A stretch of DNA of 64,000 nucleotides, taken from Streptomyces lateritius (lineage in GTDB: Bacteria; Actinomycetota; Actinomycetes; Streptomycetales; Streptomycetaceae). Below, piece by piece: positions 60,619 through 64,000 of this stretch. The stretch spans positions 51,616 to 115,615 of the forward strand of contig NZ_BMTO01000005.1 in the NCBI RefSeq assembly GCF_014649715.1, given 5' to 3'. Numbering within the stretch: the first letter of the stretch is position 1; each line of letters starts with the position of its first letter. The notes beneath the pieces are model-generated. The model made no database searches. It was not told the origin of the DNA and saw only the letters and a list, made by a program, of their open reading frames with translations. The position numbers were made by a program, and so were the translations under genes.

Positions 60619-61662
60619 ATGGCCCCCTACGACAGGCTCCGTACGGACGACGGGGCACCGCAGCTCGAGACCGCCACGTGGTGGTACGCGGCCGTCGCCG
60701 GCGAAGCGTCCGACTCCTTCTGCACCCGGGTGCGCAAGCGGATGCGGGGCGCCTGCCTCGCCTCGGTCCTTCTCCTCGCGGTCGTCTACGCCGGCCTCGT
60801 CCTGACCGCGACAGGCCAGCGCTGGGAGAACGCCGTGCTCACGGGACGGCTGGCCGACGAGACGCTGGCCGCCGCCCACGCGGCGAACCGCACGCTGCAG
60901 CACATCACCCTCTCCTCGCTCGCCGCCGCCCTGCTGACGCTGACCGTCATCGGGATCCTCCGGCGGCGATCGCTGCTCACATTCGCGGCGCTGGGCACGG
61001 TCACCGTCTCCGTGTGCCTCGCCGAGCTGCTCAAACGCCACCTGCTGACCCGCCCGGACCTGGCAGACGCGCCCCCGCACCTGATGCCCAACAGCTTCCC
61101 CAGCGGACACACCGCCATCGCCATGAGCGTGATGTTCGGTCTCGTCGTGGTGGTCCCGTACCGGAAGCGCGGCCTCGCGGTCGGCCTGTGCGCCCTGTGG
61201 GCCACGGCCGTCGGCGCGTACACCGTGGCCGCCGGATGGCACCGGCCCAGTGACACCATCGGCGCCGGCCTGCTCGTCCTCGCCGTGGCCTGCGGGCTCC
61301 TCGCCCTGCTCGCCCGCCGGGGCAAGCTGGGGCCCGCCCGCAGACGCCGCTTCCCGCTCCGCACCCTCTTCGTGACCCTCCCGCTGTGCCTCGTCGCCCT
61401 CGGCGGCCTCGGCATCGGGCTCGTCCTCCTCGTCGACTCGATGTTCGTCCTCGCGCCCGGCGACCCGCACCTTCCCCGCCTCGCCTACCGGGCAGGACAG
61501 GCCCTCGCCGCCGGGGCGAGCGCCGCGGCCACGCTCCTCCTGCTCGGGCTGCTGCGCCATGTCGACCTCGACGCCCGACCGGTTCCGTACCAGCTCACGG
61601 GATCCGTCACACCCGAGGAACCAGGGCCCTTTCCCCCCGACCCCGATCACGAGATATCTTGA
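60619..61662 (+). CDS. PAP2-family phosphatase (undecaprenyl-PP/lipid phosphatase-like)
   Basis: 347 residues from the ATG at 60619; no good ribosome-binding site, so a leaderless or alternative start is possible. Several membrane segments. The three phosphatase motifs are KRHLLTRPDLAD (KxxxxxxRP), NSFPSGHTAIAM (PSGH) and GWHRPSDTIGAG (SRxxxxxHxxxD-like, with the His and Asp). The family removes phosphate from lipid pyrophosphates or phosphatidate at the outer face of the membrane. The C-terminal ~110 residues add three more hydrophobic segments and a short polar tail. Exact substrate unknown. Confidence 0.87.
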   Translation: MAPYDRLRTDDGAPQLETATWWYAAVAGEASDSFCTRVRKRMRGACLASVLLLAVVYAGLVLTATGQRWENAVLTGRLADETLAAAHAANRTLQHITLSSLAAALLTLTVIGILRRRSLLTFAALGTVTVSVCLAELLKRHLLTRPDLADAPPHLMPNSFPSGHTAIAMSVMFGLVVVVPYRKRGLAVGLCALWATAVGAYTVAAGWHRPSDTIGAGLLVLAVACGLLALLARRGKLGPARRRRFPLRTLFVTLPLCLVALGGLGIGLVLLVDSMFVLAPGDPHLPRLAYRAGQALAAGASAAATLLLLGLLRHVDLDARPVPYQLTGSVTPEEPGPFPPDPDHEIS

Positions 61663-63930
<2,268 letters not shown>

Positions 63931-63980
63931 TCGGGGTCCACCGCGCCCGATCGCGGTGCGACGACAGCCGGGGCCGCCCC

Positions 63981-64000
63981 GGCCGGACCTCCGTCCGGCC
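63981..64000 (+). terminator. idh terminator hairpin at window end
   Basis: GGCCGGAC (63981-63988) and GTCCGGCC (63993-64000) form an 8-bp perfect stem with a CTCC loop, 51 bp after the idh stop. The sequence beyond is not visible. Confidence 0.6.

Overview
The window is high-GC actinobacterial DNA and is almost certainly from a Streptomyces chromosome. The evidence is the strong GC bias at third codon positions, frequent GTG/TTG starts, and a gene set typical of that genus: a SpoIIE-type phosphatase with ANTAR/GAF/PAS domains, a DUF5133 protein, a SigE-family sigma factor, monomeric isocitrate dehydrogenase, and a CebR-controlled cellobiose cluster. I see no rRNA, tRNA, CRISPR array, insertion sequence or prophage.

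Layout. 1-5.9 kb: the end of a hybrid histidine kinase overlapping a multidomain PP2C phosphatase, then a phospholipase D-like enzyme, a STAS anti-anti-sigma factor and a VanZ-like membrane protein. 5.9-12.9 kb: an APC-superfamily transporter, an MMPL/RND exporter, a [3Fe-4S] ferredoxin with its cytochrome P450, and a ribbon-helix-helix regulator preceded by a cluster of short dyads. 13-14.4 kb is decayed: a small intact gene, a truncated membrane-protein remnant, and a fumarylacetoacetate-hydrolase-family pseudogene carrying a frameshift and a nonsense codon. 14.4-23.6 kb: katG, a large secreted subtilase with FG-GAP repeats, and two consecutive DUF4139 proteins. 23.7-27.5 kb: a YjbR protein, two tandem carboxylate-amine (glutamate-cysteine type) ligases, and a class F sortase coupled to a DUF4142 wall protein.

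28-36.9 kb is rich in stress functions: CsbD, a 53-residue membrane protein, DUF5133, an RsbW-like ATPase, a MarR regulator behind a SoxR-type operator, ChaB, phosphoribosyltransferase, dienelactone-hydrolase-like protein, lipoprotein, an archaeo-eukaryotic release-factor-like protein (baeRF3 type), and a long-form GAPDH. 36.9-42.2 kb: a PIG-V-like mannosyltransferase, a SigE-family sigma factor with its membrane partner, and a flavohemoprotein coupled to a PPOX-fold protein. 42.4-44.3 kb: a cold-shock protein with a structured leader, followed by a DEAD-box helicase. 44.3-49.3 kb: a transmembrane Ser/Thr kinase, a co-transcribed single-pass protein with a similar ectodomain, and a Tat-exported phospholipase C.

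49.3-52.1 kb is a sugar-phosphate module (DeoR regulator, SIS isomerase, class II aldolase), followed by a VanW protein and an IclR-family remnant. 54.3-60.4 kb is the complete ceb system: bglC, cebG, cebF, cebE and divergent cebR, with two perfect 14-bp CebR boxes. It would import cellobiose or cello-oligosaccharides by an ABC transporter and hydrolyse them in the cytoplasm. The window ends with a PAP2 phosphatase and NADP-dependent isocitrate dehydrogenase.

The most notable non-coding signals are the SoxR-like box inside a 19-bp promoter spacer, the six TGGCRCCA motifs around and inside the ribbon-helix-helix gene, the csp leader hairpin ending in a T-tract, a perfect 56-bp palindrome between convergent small genes, and tandem direct repeats upstream of the DeoR-linked operon.
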